A stretch of 43,407 nucleotides of DNA from Bacillota bacterium (GTDB lineage: Bacteria; Bacillota; Limnochordia; Darwinibacteriales; Darwinibacteriaceae): assembly GCA_012840725.1 (NCBI GenBank), contig DURQ01000054.1, positions 1 to 43,407 on the forward strand, in the 5' to 3' direction. The notes below the pieces were generated by a model. The model ran no database searches. It was given only the letters and a program-made list of their open reading frames with translations, and was not told where the DNA came from. The translations under genes and the position numbers were made by a program. Shown in pieces: positions 28,001 through 37,198 of this stretch. The number at the start of each line of letters is the position of its first letter. Position 1 is the stretch's first letter.

Positions 28001-28635
28001 TAGGCCTTTTCGAGCTCTTCGAACTTGCCGAAGGTAAGGATCTCGGCATTCAGTTCCTGCTTCAGCGTGTGGAAGTCTTTGGTGAGGCTGTTCACCGACT
28101 GTTTCGAACCCCGCGGCTTGAACAGGTCACCGGCCTCGCTGTTCAGCTGCTCCAGCCGGCGCCTCAGTGCCTGAAGGCCGGATGCAGCCGAAAACAGGCT
28201 TTCTGCGAGGCTGCCGCCTGCTTCCAGCAGTTCTCTGCCGCCCTTACGGAGACGCATGTGGTCCAGGCCGAACATGCTCTCAAACTCGCTGCGTGTCAGC
28301 CCGCCGGTGAACCTTGCCAGAACGTCCTCATCCAGCGGTCTGTCGTTGAGGTCAAAGAGGGCTTTTTTCAAGGCCTTGCGGCGCCTGAAGGCGAGCTGCG
28401 TTCCGTCGGACAGGCTCAAGCCGGCCTCAATGCGCAGGCTGTCCGCGCGGTGTATGAAGTCCGCTTTTGAGTCCCGGGGAATGCCGAACAGCGCGTCGGA
28501 TACCGCCTGCAGCAGAGTGCTCTTCCCCGCTTCGTTGCGCCCGTAGATGATGTGCAGGCCTTTGTCAGGGGCGAAGTGGATGGTCTCGTCCGTAAAGAGG
28601 CCGAAGGCCGGGAGCCGCAGATAGTCAATCCTCAT
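25096..28635 (-). CDS. SbcC/YhaN-like AAA ATPase with long coiled coil
   Basis: 1179 residues. The N-terminal ATPase half carries Walker A GRNEAGKST (about 32-40). The centre, about 200-950, is rich in Glu, Arg, Gln and Leu heptads: long coiled coils. The C-terminal half has the ABC signature-like SDGTQDQLYLALRLA and Walker B FIADDLLVNFDD. This is the SMC/Rad50 plan; with the SbcD-like nuclease it should form a complex that opens or trims DNA ends. No zinc-hook CxxC was noted in the middle, which fits the YhaN branch. The ATG at 28635 overlaps the nuclease gene by 11 bases. Confidence 0.9.
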   Translation of the reverse strand: MRIDYLRLPAFGLFTDETIHFAPDKGLHIIYGRNEAGKSTLLQAVSDALFGIPRDSKADFIHRADSLRIEAGLSLSDGTQLAFRRRKALKKALFDLNDRPLDEDVLARFTGGLTRSEFESMFGLDHMRLRKGGRELLEAGGSLAESLFSAASGLQALRRRLEQLNSEAGDLFKPRGSKQSVNSLTKDFHTLKQELNAEILTFGKFEELEKAYKQMGQQLEELERKIAEAVSCQQKLNRIAITKPIFAQRQVVLAELEELGSLPPLAPDSRERFAEYSTALRQAAEERRSTVSRQERLEQELAELSVPQEVLAQAAAIDGLQQGLGQYRQAAEELPKLQEQADASRQKALNKLWELDPSAYDLEGIERFRLPVHLVESAKELALRFGALETDLAAAGQDQLKTGTELEATRRALEDFGPLADTTMLDSLLSELNRAGDLEQARDEKLKEAKALRSSLEMALRGLTPWTGSMEDLAAARLPLPATVAVSAARAGELAQERRDLCRAVQELQKQRDTLDKELSRLAATGGIPTQADLQKSRDHRDTGWQLVRKAWLQGSVDQEARMAFAGDKSLAEAYEQSVAAADRVADELLAASDRAARYQALKEQKEGVEQDLRQREAELAGLAERERAFDEEWKGLWEPVKIEPRSPEEMKQWLELTQKLLEKYQQALAAERDAAGLEGRIQHFTQRLEAALNDVGQPARGGLSELRTQAEAFCQKALQRRGEHRLLIERLREQEAEAEKAKARLAELSSARETWQQEWQGLLQTVGLPPATTVQGAEQFFTAAAELLDLVERLREAEGRVEKAAVFTAAFSRKAAEAASQIGLDPEVFTADRLVETLAELSREATSAQAARREKERQLDAEKQRLAELDLELERAKTGLEDLMAEAAVQTQEELAALLDRQERQRELKQRLGELEDQLLLSGGGLSLPQLAAEVQEVELDSIAYQLERLEAEIQSWRQQKNDLHERFGVIKKEYDEKVEGSQTKAAQAAEKAQETLASLAKAAGRYLQLRAAGLILQRAVERYQEEYQDPVLKRAGRLFAQLTADHFQDLVADYDQQGRPVIKGLRGGDLVGVEGMSDGTQDQLYLALRLAAIENFLDQGEPLPFIADDLLVNFDDFRSGAALGVLAQLAERTQVILFTHHLALVQQAQSILPADKLAVHCLGEVPEQMPLLSQQLA

Positions 28636-29890
28636 CTTCCGTTCCCTCCTCGGGGCTGAGCACCAGCTCGGCCAGGCTTCTGGCTTCGTGGAGCAGGGCC
28701 TGGAAGGCTTGGGGATCCTCAAGGTCCAGCTCCGGGTACTCGGCAAACAGCTCGCCGGGGACTTTGGCTTTCATCTCTTGGAAGCAATCCTGCACTGCGG
28801 CGAGAAGCTCAGGGTCTTGATCTAAAGTGCTGAAGAACTGCTGGAGAAAACCGGCGGGCAGAAACTCCTGCGCCAGCTGCCTCTGGGGGCTGGAGGTGCG
28901 CAGCTTGATCTTTTCCACCCAACCTCCATCGCCCAGTTCCTCCTGGACAGCAGCCCTGATCTCAGCCTCGAGGCGGCCGGGGTTGCGCCGCAGATCTCGG
29001 TCGAGGGGCGTCTGGCCAGAGAGCTCAAACCGAAGTCCTAGACAGCGTCCTTGAGCGGCTTCCATCTCCTGCCGGACGCTGCTGCGCACCAGCTCCAGGA
29101 GTCCGTCGAGGTCTGCCGCGGGAGAGCAGTCGATGGGGCAGGAACACCAGCGCAGAACGTCCAGATCCCTGTGCTCCACCCTTGTCACCCTCCCGTGCTC
29201 CAAGGTGACCAGGGTGCAGCCTTTCGGCCCCGTCTCTCGTATATGCCGCCCCTGCAGGACTCCTGGGTAGATGATCCAGGGTTCCTGATGTACCACCTCC
29301 CGGGCATGGACATGGCCCAGGGCCCAGTAGTCGTAGCCCTTGTTAACAAGCTCTTCGGCCGTGCAGGGTGCGTAGGGTTCGTGGCCTTCCCTGCCCTCAA
29401 GGGCGGTGTGCAGCAGCCCGATGTTGACCATCCCAGGTATGGGAGGGGGAAAGGTCCGGGCGAGGTTATCCGTTACGGCGCGTTGGGCATATCCCTGCCC
29501 GTGCAGGGCCACTCCCAGCTCGTCCAGGATCACGGTCTCAGGTTCAGCGCAGGAGAGCTCCCGCACATGTTCGGGGAGAGTTAACCGCAGAGCAATCTGG
29601 CTGGCCGCATCGTGGTTGCCGCGGATCCAGAAGACCCGGATTCCGGCTTCCCGCAGGCGGTTCATCTGGCGGCGGAAGTACAGGCCGGTGCTGTAGTCGC
29701 GCCAGTCACCATCGTAGAGATCGCCGGCGAGGAGCACGAAGCTGACCTGTTCATCGAGGGCCAGTTCGACCAGCCTTTCCAGGGCGTCGCGGGTTGCACT
29801 CCGTGCCAGGCTGGGAACTCCCTCATAGCGCTCCAGCCCCCGGAGGGGGCTGTCCAGGTGGATATCCGCGGCGTGGATGAACTTCACCAT
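28625..29890 (-). CDS. SbcD/YhaO-like DNA repair exonuclease
   Basis: 421-residue metallophosphoesterase nuclease. Metal-binding motifs: ADIHLD (D9, H11), [21 protein letters not shown] and GHVHAREV, as in SbcD/Mre11. The C-terminal 170 residues are the helical capping and ATPase-binding part. Partner of the following SbcC-like ATPase. The ATG overlaps the stop of the cellobiose phosphorylase gene (ATGGTGA), with no strong ribosome binding site of its own, so its translation probably depends on that gene. Confidence 0.9.
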   Translation of the reverse strand: MVKFIHAADIHLDSPLRGLERYEGVPSLARSATRDALERLVELALDEQVSFVLLAGDLYDGDWRDYSTGLYFRRQMNRLREAGIRVFWIRGNHDAASQIALRLTLPEHVRELSCAEPETVILDELGVALHGQGYAQRAVTDNLARTFPPPIPGMVNIGLLHTALEGREGHEPYAPCTAEELVNKGYDYWALGHVHAREVVHQEPWIIYPGVLQGRHIRETGPKGCTLVTLEHGRVTRVEHRDLDVLRWCSCPIDCSPAADLDGLLELVRSSVRQEMEAAQGRCLGLRFELSGQTPLDRDLRRNPGRLEAEIRAAVQEELGDGGWVEKIKLRTSSPQRQLAQEFLPAGFLQQFFSTLDQDPELLAAVQDCFQEMKAKVPGELFAEYPELDLEDPQAFQALLHEARSLAELVLSPEEGTEDED

Positions 29891-32331
29891 GAACGCTCAC
29901 TTCCCAGAACCACTTCGACCTCATGCTCGCCGCCACCGCAGAGGGGCAGCAGGTTACCCTGGATTTCCTGGCCGTCAACCGTGATCCGGGATACTCCCCC
30001 GCTCACATGCTGGGGATTGCGGATTTTGATGTTGTACACTGTGCCCCTGAACTCGCGCCGCACCTCGTAGCCATCCCACTCTGGGGGGATGCAGGGATCG
30101 ATGCGCAGGCCGTCATAGTCAGGTTTGATGCCCAAAATGGCCTGGGAGATGGCCGCGTAGTTCCAGGCCGCCGTTCCGGTGAGCCAGGAGTTTTTCGCCT
30201 GGCCGAAGTTGACCGCATCGCGGCCGGCGATCATCTGGGCGTAGACATAGGGTTCAAGGCGGTGCAGGTCGGAAATGCTTTCACGGTAAGCCGGGCAGAT
30301 CTTTTTGTAGAGCTGGAAAGCGCGCCCGCCCCGGCCGAGCACTGTCTCGGCGATCATCACCCAGGGATTGTTGTGGCAGAAGATGCCCGCGTTTTCCTTG
30401 TACCCGGGAGGATAGGAAGATATCTCCCCCAAGTACAGATAGTACCTGGAGTAAGCCGGGGTCTGGAGGATGATCCCGTGTTCTGTCTCAAGGAGCCTGG
30501 CCACCGAATCCAGCGCCTGCTGGGCCCGTCCGTCTTCGAGACCGATCCCAGCCATCACGCAGAAACCCTGAGGTTCGATGAAGATCTGGCCTTCCGCGCA
30601 GGTACGGCTGCCCACCTTCTCACCAGAGGCATCGTAAGCCCTGAGGAACCACTCCCCATCCCAGCCATGCTCCAAAACAGCGCGCACCATCTCGTCCCGG
30701 TGCTCCTCGGCCGCCTCCGCTTCCTCCTCCAAACCCCGGCGGCGGCAGAGTTCGATGAAGTCGGGCGCAGCATAGACAAACAGCCCCGCGATAAACACCG
30801 ACTCGGCCACCGGCCCTTCAGACGGCCCGGTGGTCTGGAAGGATTCACCCGGTTCTTCCGAAAAGCAGTTCAGGTTCAAACAGTCGTTCCAGTCAGCGCG
30901 GCCGATCAAGGGCAGGCCGTGGGGTCCTCGGTTGTTCACCACATGGTAGAAGGAACGCTTGAGATGCTCAAAGAGACTGGCAGTGTTCTGGGGATCACTG
31001 TCAAAGGGCACCTCTTCATCGAGGATGGAGAAATCGCCTGTTTCTTTGATGTACGCCGCAGTGCCCACAATCAGCCAGAGGGGATCATCATTGAAACCGG
31101 AACCGATGGCGTTGTTCCCCCGCTTGGTCAGGGGCTGGTACTGATGGTAGGCGCTGCCATCGGGGAACTGGGTGGACGCGAGGTCCAGGATCCTCTGCCT
31201 CGCCCGCTCGGGAACCTGGTGCACGAAGCCTAAGAGGTCCTGGTTCGAGTCGCGGAAGCCGATGCCCCGCCCGATACCCGATTCGAAATAAGAGGCGCTG
31301 CGGGAGAGGTTGAAGGTGACCATGCACTGATAGGGGTTCCAGATGTTGACCATGCGGTCCAGCTTCTCTTCGCCGCTCTTTACCTGGTATTTTCCGAGAA
31401 GAGAATCCCAGTAGCCCTGGAGTTCAGCCAAGGCCTGCCCAACCTGGGCCGGGGAGGTGAAGCGCGCTATCATCTCGTGCGCCTTTTGCTTGTTGATCAC
31501 GCCCGGCGCGGCCCATTTTTCTTCTTTTGGGTTTTCCACATAGCCGAGGATGAAGATGTACGTCTTAGTTTCCCCCGGAGCGAGCTCCAGTTGGAGATGG
31601 TGGGAAGCGATGGGGGACCAGCCGCTGGCTAGAGAATTGCACGAGCGGCCTGCCAGCACTACTTGAGGTTCGTGCAGCCCGTTGTACAGGCCAAGGAAGC
31701 TCTCCCGATCGGTGTCAAATCCCGTCAAAGGTGCATTCACGGAGAAGAAGGCGTAGTGGTTGCGCCGCTCCCGGTATTCGGTCTTGTGGTAGATCACCGA
31801 GCCCTCAACTTCCACTTCCCCTGTGCTCAGGTTGCGCTGGAAGTTGGTCTGATCGTCCTGGGCATCCCAGAGGCAGAATTCCAGGAAGGAAAAAAGAGAT
31901 AGCGATTTCGCTTTTCCACTCTCGTTGGTCAGGGTGAGCTGCATCACCTCGCCCTGGAAATCCAGGGGTACAAAAAACAGCTGCTCCACCCTCACTCCGC
32001 CCCTGGCTCCGGTGATCTTGGTGCAGCCCAAACCGTGGCGGCACTGGTAGAAGGACAGCTCTTTTTTCATGGGCCGATAGCTCGGTGACCAAACATCGGC
32101 TCCATCCTTTATATAAAAGCAGCGCCCTCCCTCATCGAGAGGTATGTTGTTGTAACGGTAGCGGGTGAGGCGCCTCAGCCTGGCATCACGGTAGAAGGAA
32201 TAACCGCCTGCGGTGTGGGATATAAGGCTGAAGAAGTCCTGGCAGCCCAAGTAGTTGATCCACGGGTAGGGAGTGTGCGGCGTCGTGATCACATACTCCC
32301 GGTTTTGATCATCAAAAAAGCCGTACTGCAT
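29884..32331 (-). CDS. Cellobiose phosphorylase, GH94
   Basis: Cytoplasmic GH94 enzyme of about 815 residues: cellobiose plus phosphate gives glucose 1-phosphate plus glucose. The N-terminal beta-sandwich starts with [19 protein letters not shown] and NTAGG-like [16 protein letters not shown]; the (alpha/alpha)6 barrel carries the general acid Asp in [11 protein letters not shown] (D483 from this start), [13 protein letters not shown] and [14 protein letters not shown]. These match my memory of clostridial cellobiose phosphorylases closely. Start: the run of Gs touches the first ATG (32337) and is six bases from the second (32331), so the second is preferred. First gene of a unit with the SbcD/SbcC-like genes. 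Confidence 0.92.
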   Translation of the reverse strand: MQYGFFDDQNREYVITTPHTPYPWINYLGCQDFFSLISHTAGGYSFYRDARLRRLTRYRYNNIPLDEGGRCFYIKDGADVWSPSYRPMKKELSFYQCRHGLGCTKITGARGGVRVEQLFFVPLDFQGEVMQLTLTNESGKAKSLSLFSFLEFCLWDAQDDQTNFQRNLSTGEVEVEGSVIYHKTEYRERRNHYAFFSVNAPLTGFDTDRESFLGLYNGLHEPQVVLAGRSCNSLASGWSPIASHHLQLELAPGETKTYIFILGYVENPKEEKWAAPGVINKQKAHEMIARFTSPAQVGQALAELQGYWDSLLGKYQVKSGEEKLDRMVNIWNPYQCMVTFNLSRSASYFESGIGRGIGFRDSNQDLLGFVHQVPERARQRILDLASTQFPDGSAYHQYQPLTKRGNNAIGSGFNDDPLWLIVGTAAYIKETGDFSILDEEVPFDSDPQNTASLFEHLKRSFYHVVNNRGPHGLPLIGRADWNDCLNLNCFSEEPGESFQTTGPSEGPVAESVFIAGLFVYAAPDFIELCRRRGLEEEAEAAEEHRDEMVRAVLEHGWDGEWFLRAYDASGEKVGSRTCAEGQIFIEPQGFCVMAGIGLEDGRAQQALDSVARLLETEHGIILQTPAYSRYYLYLGEISSYPPGYKENAGIFCHNNPWVMIAETVLGRGGRAFQLYKKICPAYRESISDLHRLEPYVYAQMIAGRDAVNFGQAKNSWLTGTAAWNYAAISQAILGIKPDYDGLRIDPCIPPEWDGYEVRREFRGTVYNIKIRNPQHVSGGVSRITVDGQEIQGNLLPLCGGGEHEVEVVLGSERSW

Positions 32332-32455
32332 GGCCATCCCCCTCTATGGCGTTTGCTAGCTAATTCTCCAATCGAACCCCGTCTTCCTCTATGGCCAGAA
32401 AGCCGCGGTCGCTTGGAGTTTGCAATGCCGTAAACAGTCCCTAAAGACTTCGCGC

Positions 32456-32484
32456 TTTACAGGGATCCTGGCATGTGGTATTTT
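32456..32484 (+). promoter_or_regulatory. Promoter of the riboswitch leader
   Basis: TTTACA, 17-base spacer, TATTTT; the expected start site lies a few bases before the riboswitch aptamer. Confidence 0.7.
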
Positions 32485-32494
32485 AGTGTTGTGA

Positions 32495-32575
32495 AACATA
32501 ACTCATATAAGCCTGCAAATTTGGTGCAGGAGTCTCTACGTGGCAACCTATATTGCCTACGCTATGAGTGACTTA
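32495..32575 (+). promoter_or_regulatory. Purine (guanine-type) riboswitch aptamer
   Basis: Three-way junction of the purine class. P1 is ACTCATA (32501-32507) with TATGAGT (32563-32569). P2 is CCTGCA/TGCAGG with loop AATTTGG. The J2/3 segment holds TCTCTAC, and P3 is GGCA/TGCC with loop ACCTATAT. Loop GG and CC can kiss, as in known members. The residue that decides specificity (position 74 in xpt numbering) is C in CTATGAG, so guanine or hypoxanthine is expected rather than adenine. The downstream gene is a purine permease, which agrees. Confidence 0.9.
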
Positions 32576-32630
32576 TAAGCGCTTGATCAATGAGGGCTTC
32601 AGTGAAGCCGCTCATGACGTTTCCTTGCAG

Positions 32631-32662
32631 CTTGTCGATCACTCGATGAGTTTTTTTGTTTT
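32631..32662 (+). terminator. Riboswitch expression-platform terminator
   Basis: Stem CTTGTCGA/TCGATGAG (two wobble pairs) with loop TCAC, followed by TTTTTTTGTTTTT. TCACTC in the loop and 3' arm is complementary to GAGTGA in the 3' strand of P1 (32566-32571), giving an antiterminator when no purine is bound: a classical OFF switch. Confidence 0.8.
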
Positions 32663-32731
32663 TCCGGGCCCATGGGGGAAAACTAACCCTCTGGAGATAA
32701 ACCAAATTAGAGGCGGAGGAATGAGAAGCCA

Positions 32732-34093
32732 ATGGAGAGTTTCTTCAAGCTGAAGGAGAACGGCACTAATGTACGCACTGAAGTCCTGGCTGGATTGACC
32801 ACGTTTTTTGCCATGGCGTACATCATCATGGTCAACCCCGACATCCTGTCGATGACGGGTATGCCCTGGGGAGCTGTCTTTCTAGCCACCATCGCTGCCT
32901 CGATCATCGGCACGCTGGTCATGGGATTGTTCGCCAATGTGCCCTATGCGCAGGCACCCGGTATGGGCCTCAATGCCTTTTTCACCTTCACGGTTGTGTT
33001 CAGTCTCGGCTTTACCTGGCAGGAAGCACTGGCCATGGTGTTTGTCTGCGGCCTGATCAACATCCTGATCACGGTAACAAATGTCCGTAAACTGATCATC
33101 AAGTGCATCCCTGAGAGCCTGCAGAACGCCATCGGCGGCGGCATCGGCATCTTCATCGCCTACATCGGCATCAAAAACGCCGGGCTGCTCAGTTTTGCAG
33201 CCGGCGTGCCGGAGCTGGTACCGTTTAACGATCCGGCTGTGCTGCTCACCCTCTTCGGCCTGGCCATCACCGTCATCATGCTGGTTCTGAATGTAAGGGG
33301 AGCCATCCTGATCGGTATCGTTATAACCACCCTTGTTGGTATTCCCTTTAACGTTACCGAGCTGGGAAGCACCATCAGCCTGGGGCAGGCCTTTTCCGAG
33401 CTGCGCACCACCTTCTTTGCGGCCTTTGGGAATCCTGGACTGATTTCACTGTTCAGCGATGCGAGCAAGCTGCCCATGGTGCTCATGACCATCTTTGCCT
33501 TCAGCCTTACTGACACATTCGACACCATCGGGACGTTCATCGGTACTGGACGCCGGGCAGGCATCTTTTCTGCCGAGGATATGAAAGCGCTGGAGACCAG
33601 TTCTGGCTTCAAGTCCAAGATGGACAGAGCCCTCTTCGCAGACGCCACGGCGACTTCCATCGGTGCTATCTTCGGCACTTCCAACACGACGACCTACGTG
33701 GAGAGCGCTGCGGGTATCGGCGTTGGCGGAAGAACCGGTTTGACCAGTGTGGTCGTGGCCGTCCTCTTCGCCCTGAGCACCTTCTTCGTCCCGGCGATCA
33801 GCGCCATTCCTTCGGCCGCTACCTCCCCGGCCCTGATCATCGTGGGTATCATGATGCTGGCTTCCTTCAAGGAAGTAAACTGGTCCGATTTTGTCGAAGC
33901 CGTGCCTGCCTTCTTCGCCGGCATCTTCATGGCCCTGTGCTACAGCATCTCCTACGGGATCGCCGCTGGTTTCATCTTCTACACCCTTGTGAAGATCGCA
34001 AAAGGCCAGACCAAGGAAATCCATCCGATTCTGGCCATATCGACGATTCTCTTCATCATCAACTTCATCGTCCTGGCTGTGCTCCAAGGCTAG
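32732..34093 (+). CDS. pbuG: Guanine/hypoxanthine permease, NCS2 AzgA-like family
   Basis: 453-residue inner-membrane purine:H+ symporter with the AzgA/PbuG hallmarks: EVLAGLTTFFAMAYIIMVNP at the N-terminus, NVPYAQAPGMGLNAFFTF in the third segment, FSLTDTFDTIGTFIG and TSNTTTYVESAAGIGVGGRT later. It imports guanine and hypoxanthine. The ATG at 32732 has GGAGG about eleven bases upstream. Expression is set by the purine riboswitch just before it, and a strong terminator follows. Confidence 0.92.
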   Translation: MESFFKLKENGTNVRTEVLAGLTTFFAMAYIIMVNPDILSMTGMPWGAVFLATIAASIIGTLVMGLFANVPYAQAPGMGLNAFFTFTVVFSLGFTWQEALAMVFVCGLINILITVTNVRKLIIKCIPESLQNAIGGGIGIFIAYIGIKNAGLLSFAAGVPELVPFNDPAVLLTLFGLAITVIMLVLNVRGAILIGIVITTLVGIPFNVTELGSTISLGQAFSELRTTFFAAFGNPGLISLFSDASKLPMVLMTIFAFSLTDTFDTIGTFIGTGRRAGIFSAEDMKALETSSGFKSKMDRALFADATATSIGAIFGTSNTTTYVESAAGIGVGGRTGLTSVVVAVLFALSTFFVPAISAIPSAATSPALIIVGIMMLASFKEVNWSDFVEAVPAFFAGIFMALCYSISYGIAAGFIFYTLVKIAKGQTKEIHPILAISTILFIINFIVLAVLQG

Positions 34094-34124
34094 TTAAGTC
34101 TTCAGACAGCCCCTTGCATCAAGA

Positions 34125-34156
34125 GACCACCGTCAGTTCTGGCGGTGGTCTTTTCT
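34125..34156 (+). terminator. Rho-independent terminator of pbuG
   Basis: GACCACCG/CGGTGGTC stem with a 10-base loop, then TTTTCT. Its end touches the stop of the convergent EAL gene. Confidence 0.88.
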
Positions 34157-36380
34157 ACGAGGCCAGTTGGGCCAAGGCATCTTCTTCTACCATCGGCCTG
34201 CTGTGGTAATACCCCTGCATGATATCGCAGTCGCTCTCCGCTAGGTAGCGCAGCTGCCGTTCGTGTTCCACTCCCTCCGCTACCACCTCAAGCCCCATCT
34301 TGTGGCACATGGAGATCAGGTCTTTGATGAACAAGCGGTTTCGGTCCTTTTCCATGATGTTATCGATAAACCGCTTGTCGATTTTGATGCAGTCGATAGG
34401 CAGCTCCTCAAGGCGGGAGAGCGCCGAGTAGCCGGTGCCAAAGTCATCGAGGGCAATGCTCACGCCCAAGGCACGCAGCGGCTGGAGTCTGGCATCCGCA
34501 CCCGCGAAGTCCTCGATGATCACCGATTCGGTGATCTCAAGCTGGATCTGCTCCGGTGCTGTGCCGGTTTCTGCCAGGATCTCCGCCACCCGCTTTGGGA
34601 AGTCCTCCTGGACAAGCTGGAGCACGGAGATGTTCACCGCCACATGCTGGTCGCTGTGGCCATTTTGTTTGAGCCGCTGGATGAACCTGCAGGCCCGCTC
34701 TAAGACGAAGTAACCGAGGGGGGTGATCAGTCCCTGACGTTCAGCTATGGCGATGAACTCCACAGGCGAAACCAATCCCAGTGAAGGCGAGTTCATGCGG
34801 GCTAAGGCCTCAAAACCGACAACCTTCCCGGTGGCTATCTCAACCTTTGGCTGGTAATGCAGGTAGACAGTGCCCAAATCGGGATTGCCCACAAAGCGGC
34901 GCAGTTCCTGGGCGATGATCTCCTCACGCCGAAGTTTGGCTGCCATCTCCACGTCGAAGAAAGCGTAACTGGGACCGGTTTTGCGGTTCTCCAGGTGCTG
35001 GACTGCCACGGCCGCCTGGGTGATCACCTCTGCAGGATCGCCGTGGACGCTCGCGAGTTCCACAATCCCTGTACCCACTTCTAGGTGGTGACCGATGGGT
35101 TCGAGACCCTCCTCTGCCTGCCCCCGGATCTTCTCAGCCAGCTCGACAAGTTCGTCTCTGCTCTGGTAACCCTGCACTAGAAAGACGAAACGATTGCCGG
35201 AGAAGCGGAACAACCGTCTTCCATTCTCAGCCAGAGCAGCGAGCTTCTCACCCACTTGATGCATGAGGCGATCGCCGGCGTCAAACCCGTAGATCGAGTT
35301 GATGTCGTTTAGGTTCCGGAAGTGCACGAGCAGGACTGCGCTGCCCGAACGGTCTTTCCGCTCCACTAGATCAGCCAGGACCTCTTCCAGCAAAACCTTG
35401 TTGGGCAGGCCGGTTAAGGTATCGTGGTAGGCTAAGGTGACGAGTTCCTGGTTATGCCTGAGGTTTGAGTACATGACATAGACCAGGATGAAGCACACGA
35501 AGCTGGTTACGCCAAAGACGAGTAGGGTGGTAGTGCGCAGGGCAGCCAATGTGGAACTCGCTGACTTCCCCACCACTAGGACGCCCACCAGTTCACCGTC
35601 AAGGTGAACCGGAACGAAGATATCGTACATCTCGTCACCATTAGTCTGACGGACCATGGAGTAGACCTCGCCAGACAAAACGGTCTCTCGCATCGCAGGA
35701 TCATCGACGAGCAGACCAACATGATCGTGCGCGCTCGCGATGACCGTGAAGTCCGGACCCACAAAGCAGGCATGGTCCACCAGCTGAAAACCGGCGATCT
35801 CACCGAGTGCCTTCTCCAGTTCAAACGCGGACAGGAAACTGCGGACCGAATCAGCACTGATGCCGAGCTGCACGAAGCGCCCATCGTCCAGGCGCACATA
35901 GGCGTATTTGAAGTAGCGGTCAGACTCGCTGTCCTTCCGGATGTCTTCAACCAGGGACTCAGCGCCGCTGATCATGAAATCGTACACGGGGTGCCCGGGC
36001 AGCGCCTCCCAGCCCAGGTACTCAGGGCGGGTGGAGACCTCGATGATCCCTTCGGGATTGTAGATGTAAATCTCGTCCACGGACATGGACTCGGCAAGAG
36101 CCTGCAGGGCTTCGTCGGTCATCTCGTTGGAAAACAAAGCAGCGGTGCTGGTAGCAGCCAGGAGCCTGGCCTCCAAAAGGTTGTTGATCGCGCGGTAAGC
36201 TTCCCTGCTCTTCATGAGACTATGCGAGAAAACGCTGGCATAGCTGCGGCTTTCTTCCTCCAGTCTCCGAAGCAGCAAGGTGCGTATGTAGCCGACCAGA
36301 AAGTAGTTTAGGGCAGAAAAGACGAGGGCTATGAGAACGAGGGCTATGACGTACGGTTTGGTCTTGATGGTCCGCTTCAT
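34155..36380 (-). CDS. Membrane sensor, GGDEF(degenerate)-EAL phosphodiesterase
   Basis: 741 residues: membrane segment at about 12-32, an extracytoplasmic sensor of about 250 residues with a dCache/PAS-like look (DEIYIYNPEGIIEVSTRPEY), a second segment (TTTLLVFGVTSFVCFILVYV), a GGDEF domain with a dead SGNRF site, and an intact EAL domain (EALARM, VNISVLQL, EITES, DDFGTGYSA, AEGVE). It should break down cyclic di-GMP in response to an outside signal. The ATG at 36380 has GGAGG nine bases upstream; the longer form from 36443 has no such site. Confidence 0.9.
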   Translation of the reverse strand: MKRTIKTKPYVIALVLIALVFSALNYFLVGYIRTLLLRRLEEESRSYASVFSHSLMKSREAYRAINNLLEARLLAATSTAALFSNEMTDEALQALAESMSVDEIYIYNPEGIIEVSTRPEYLGWEALPGHPVYDFMISGAESLVEDIRKDSESDRYFKYAYVRLDDGRFVQLGISADSVRSFLSAFELEKALGEIAGFQLVDHACFVGPDFTVIASAHDHVGLLVDDPAMRETVLSGEVYSMVRQTNGDEMYDIFVPVHLDGELVGVLVVGKSASSTLAALRTTTLLVFGVTSFVCFILVYVMYSNLRHNQELVTLAYHDTLTGLPNKVLLEEVLADLVERKDRSGSAVLLVHFRNLNDINSIYGFDAGDRLMHQVGEKLAALAENGRRLFRFSGNRFVFLVQGYQSRDELVELAEKIRGQAEEGLEPIGHHLEVGTGIVELASVHGDPAEVITQAAVAVQHLENRKTGPSYAFFDVEMAAKLRREEIIAQELRRFVGNPDLGTVYLHYQPKVEIATGKVVGFEALARMNSPSLGLVSPVEFIAIAERQGLITPLGYFVLERACRFIQRLKQNGHSDQHVAVNISVLQLVQEDFPKRVAEILAETGTAPEQIQLEITESVIIEDFAGADARLQPLRALGVSIALDDFGTGYSALSRLEELPIDCIKIDKRFIDNIMEKDRNRLFIKDLISMCHKMGLEVVAEGVEHERQLRYLAESDCDIMQGYYHSRPMVEEDALAQLAS

Positions 36381-36630
36381 GGTACCGTACCTCCACAGAA
36401 ACAGGGCATGCGGCGACCAATGGTGGGATCTGACCCTGTGCAAAACTCTTCGCTATCCACGGGCAAAACCCCTTCTGCACTTACCACATGACTTACGGTC
36501 GCTTAACGAAAAAGATCGGTTCCCTTGGCTGTTGGAACGCATAGACGATGTGGAACACAGATCGCTTTACCCACAGTGAAAGGTCTTTGGCGGGTTGTCC
36601 AACAGCACTACTCCCCAGCACCATTCCCGT

Positions 36631-36914
36631 GGCTTTTTCTGCTCGCAGAAGGTTTTGGGTTCCCATCTCCTGACTTCGATCCTTCTTCGTCCCTTCACAC
36701 CACCTCTACGTCGTTTGCCTCGTGTTCCCACTTGAGCCTCACGTACCCGCTCTCCAAGCCAACATCGGTTCGCTCGCGCTGTGTTCCAAGGCGCCCCTCG
36801 GTTTCCTCCAGACGCCACTGCTGCCAGTGATGCCGTTGCCTGCGGTTACCTTCCCGCTGGTTGGGCGGTACGGTTCCTCTCAACCCATCGGCACGGCAGA
36901 CATGCCGGGCACAC
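36631..36914 (-). mobile_element. Deleted group IIC intron, 5' fragment
   Basis: On the minus strand the sequence starts GTGTGCCCGGCATG, as in group IIC introns such as that of Oceanobacillus, immediately after a terminator hairpin with five Ts. Long blocks are shared with the second copy at 40330-40852: the segment around CCAACCAGCGGGAAGG, GATGGGTTGA, CCGAGGGG and the block ending GAAGAAGGATCGAAG. Relative to that copy it lacks two internal blocks. No reverse transcriptase or domain V was found, so it is a dead remnant. The similarity fades near 36631; nothing was recognised in the rest, 36381-36630. Confidence 0.75.
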
Positions 36915-36941
36915 AAAAAGCGATCCAGCTGCCTGGACCGC
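36915..36941 (-). terminator. Terminator used as the intron target site
   Basis: GCGGTCCAG/CTGGATCGC (one G-U pair) with a GCAG loop, then TTTTT on the minus strand, directly followed by the intron's first base. Confidence 0.75.
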
Positions 36942-37198
36942 TGCGTCTGTCTGGCCGGATACTCGTACAGACCCGGCCTCTTCATGGGAAGGCCGGTTTT
37001 CGTGTACGACTTGGTGAGGCCGTAGACGAGATTACCTTCCTCAAGACCAGGAAGATGGAAAATGTCCAAAACCTCCACCACCATGGTGGCGCTGGCAGGA
37101 TGTCCTCGGTGAAGGTCACCTCCTCGGCCCCGGGAGGTCATTTCCGCTCTGTGGCGAATAATGTGCTTCGGCACTTCAATCGCAAAGGATGAACTAGA
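36942..37198. other. Gene-free stretch upstream of the HAD gene
   Basis: No gene supported. The terminator at 36915-36941 implies that a minus-strand gene once ended here. One minus frame includes VVEVLDIFHLPGLEEGNLVYG, faintly like an elongation-factor beta-barrel, but this is too weak for a call. Confidence 0.3.

Noticed and set aside
29923-31233. 436-codon plus-strand frame opposite cellobiose phosphorylase
   Set aside because: The GH94 catalytic motifs lie on the minus strand across the same bases.
36695-37174. Long open frame on the minus strand over the intron fragment
   Set aside because: It crosses a terminator hairpin and the intron start, matches no family and has no ribosome binding site.
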